A DNA stretch of 64,000 bases from Halorubrum sp. GN11_10-6_MGM (lineage in GTDB: Archaea > Halobacteriota > Halobacteria > Halobacteriales > Haloferacaceae): NCBI RefSeq assembly GCF_005435165.1, contig NZ_SGUC01000006.1, positions 1 through 64,000 of the forward strand, given 5' to 3'. The position numbers and the translations under genes were made by a program. The number at the start of each line of letters is the position of its first letter. Position 1 is the first letter of the stretch. The notes under the pieces were generated by a model. That model was not told where the DNA came from and did not search any database. It worked only from the letters and a program-made list of their open reading frames with translations. This document shows positions 62,669 through 64,000 of the stretch, piece by piece.

Positions 62669-64000
62669 ATGAGCGACCGCCGCCGCAGCCCGAGCGCGGA
62701 GCAGGACCTCCGGACCATCCTCGACCGGATGGCGGACGGGTTCTTCGCGCTCGACGCGGAGTGGCGCATCTCGTTCGCGAACGATCGGGGGCGAGAGATT
62801 CTCCGCTCCGCGATGCGCGACGACGCGGTGGGGGCCGACGGCTCGGTCGAGGGGTGTCACCTCTGGGAGTCGATCCCCGGGTCCACCGAGACCGTCTTCC
62901 ACGACGAGTACCACCGCGCCATGGAGACCCAAGAGCCGGTCTCGTTCGACTCGTACTACGAGCCGCTGGACACCTGGTTCGAGGCCCGCGCGTTCCCCTC
63001 TGACGAGGGACTCTCCGTCTACCTCCGGGACGTCACCGAGCGGCACGAACTGGAGCGACAACAGCGGGAGAGCCTCCGAGCCATCCAGCGGCTCTACGCT
63101 GTCTCGTCGGACAACGACCGGACGTTCGAGGCGAAGGTGGAGGCGATACTGGCGCTCGGCTGCGAGTACCTCGACGTCCCGAACGGGTTCCTCACCCGAA
63201 TCGACGACGAGACGCAACACGTCGAGGTGTCCCACGCCGAACACCCTCTGTTACAGGCGGGCGAGAGCTGTCCGCTCGACGAGGCGTACTGTAAGCGCAC
63301 CATCGAGCGCGAACAGCTCCTGACGGTCGTCGACGCGTCGGACGAGGGGTGGGTCGGCGACCCGGCCCACGAGACGTTCGGGCTCGAAACGTACATCGGC
63401 GGACGCGTCGAGGTCGACGGCGAGCGGTTCGGCACGCTGTGCTTCGCCGACACGGTCCCCCGAGGCGAGCCGTTCACCGAGACGCAGCAGACGTTCGTCG
63501 AGCTGTTGACCCGCTGGGTGAGCTACGAGCTGGAGCGGCAGCGCGCGGCCGACCGGCTGGAGCGCGAGCGCGACCGGCTCGACGAGTTCGCGAGCGTCGT
63601 GAGCCACGACCTCCGAAACCCGCTCACCACGGCGCGCGGACGGGTGGACCTCCTCGCCGACGACTGCGACAGCGAGCACGTCGAGCCGGTTCAGCGGGCG
63701 CTCTCACGCATGGAGACGCTCATCGAGAACCTCCTCATGCTGGCCCGCGAGGGCGGCGGCGTCGACGAGGTGGGGCGCGTCGACCTCGTGGCGCTCGCCG
63801 GGGACGCCTGGGAGACGACCGACAGCCGCGGCGGGGCGCTCCGCACGGCGGTCGACGAGTTCGAGCTCCGCGCCGACGAACCCCGGCTGCGACAGCTGTT
63901 GGAGAACCTGTTCCGGAACGCCGTCGAACACGGGGCCGCGGAAGCGGGCTCAGACGGCGTCACCGTGACCGTCGGCCCGCTCGCGGACGGCGACGGCTTC
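62669..64000 (+). CDS. PAS-GAF sensor histidine kinase, cut by the window end
   Basis: The first 444 residues are visible. PAS (about residues 12-120, DGFFALDAEWRISFAND), GAF (about 140-290, with CPLDEAYCKRTIEREQLLTVVDAS), then the DHp helix with FASVVSHDLRNPL (His313) and the start of the ATPase domain with the N-box LLENLFRNAVEHG. The frame is still open at 64000. It looks catalytically complete so far, unlike the PAS protein at 55800. ATG at 62669; no partner regulator is within the window. It is divergent from the aminotransferase. Confidence 0.93.
   Translation, partial: MSDRRRSPSAEQDLRTILDRMADGFFALDAEWRISFANDRGREILRSAMRDDAVGADGSVEGCHLWESIPGSTETVFHDEYHRAMETQEPVSFDSYYEPLDTWFEARAFPSDEGLSVYLRDVTERHELERQQRESLRAIQRLYAVSSDNDRTFEAKVEAILALGCEYLDVPNGFLTRIDDETQHVEVSHAEHPLLQAGESCPLDEAYCKRTIEREQLLTVVDASDEGWVGDPAHETFGLETYIGGRVEVDGERFGTLCFADTVPRGEPFTETQQTFVELLTRWVSYELERQRAADRLERERDRLDEFASVVSHDLRNPLTTARGRVDLLADDCDSEHVEPVQRALSRMETLIENLLMLAREGGGVDEVGRVDLVALAGDAWETTDSRGGALRTAVDEFELRADEPRLRQLLENLFRNAVEHGAAEAGSDGVTVTVGPLADGDGF

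Overview
The window is about 64 kb of very GC-rich DNA from a haloarchaeon, most likely Halorubrum or a close relative. Supporting signs are strongly acidic proteins, leaderless-type promoters with a TATA element about 25-30 bases before the start codon, archaeal topoisomerase VI, the archaeal aminodeoxyheptulosonate/dehydroquinate synthase II route to chorismate, HalX/Bat-type regulators and a Lhr-type helicase. Assignment to genus is an impression. The first 50 bases are an exact inverted copy of 174-223, so the left end looks like a contig-end fold-back.

Layout. 1-3140: a minus-strand operon (MDR dehydrogenase, pterin-synthase-like protein, glycosyltransferase), a small membrane protein and a CDP-alcohol phosphatidyltransferase. 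3142-7387: Lhr helicase, CMP kinase, and an MGMT-fold protein lacking the reactive cysteine. 7520-14335: aromatic amino acid block, trpC-trpB-trpA, then aminodeoxyheptulosonate synthase and dehydroquinate synthase II (first two steps of the archaeal shikimate route), with an HTTM membrane protein between them on the other strand; chorismate synthase lies at 45.8-47.0 kb. 14.5-20.7 kb: membrane protein, CPBP protease, M32 carboxypeptidase, threonine aldolase, DUF2209-like protein (apparent frameshift) and HflX. 20.8-30.4 kb: acetate island with two acetyl-CoA synthetases flanking a Bat-type regulator with an integrase-like N-terminus, then a two-subunit Na+/solute symporter and a universal stress protein. 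30.4-36 kb: CopA copper ATPase, cold shock protein, HhH-like protein and dehydrogenases. 36.1-41.4 kb: topoisomerase VI B and A; the B gene carries a 569-residue intein with a LAGLIDADG endonuclease domain.

41.4-53.6 kb holds housekeeping and small haloarchaeal genes: CDGSH, MsrB, ZIP transporter, chorismate synthase, enoyl-CoA hydratase, hypoxanthine phosphoribosyltransferase, DJ-1 protein, sugar nucleotidyltransferase and an RCK-DHH protein. The phosphoribosyltransferase is flanked by two inverted copies of a hairpin element whose stems differ by compensatory changes. From 53.7 kb: tRNA-Lys(CTT), a Tat-exported beta-helix lipoprotein, a PAS sensor with a dead kinase end, a HalX-like regulator, an SDR dehydrogenase, an MFS transporter, a class V aminotransferase and a PAS-GAF histidine kinase cut by the right edge.

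No rRNA, CRISPR array, insertion sequence or complete prophage was seen. The most interesting observations are the covarying hairpin pair, the Top6B intein, several enzymes that have lost or changed catalytic residues (MGMT-like, pseudo-kinase, DHH, one acetyl-CoA synthetase) and the sequence shared between the tails of the two symporter subunits.
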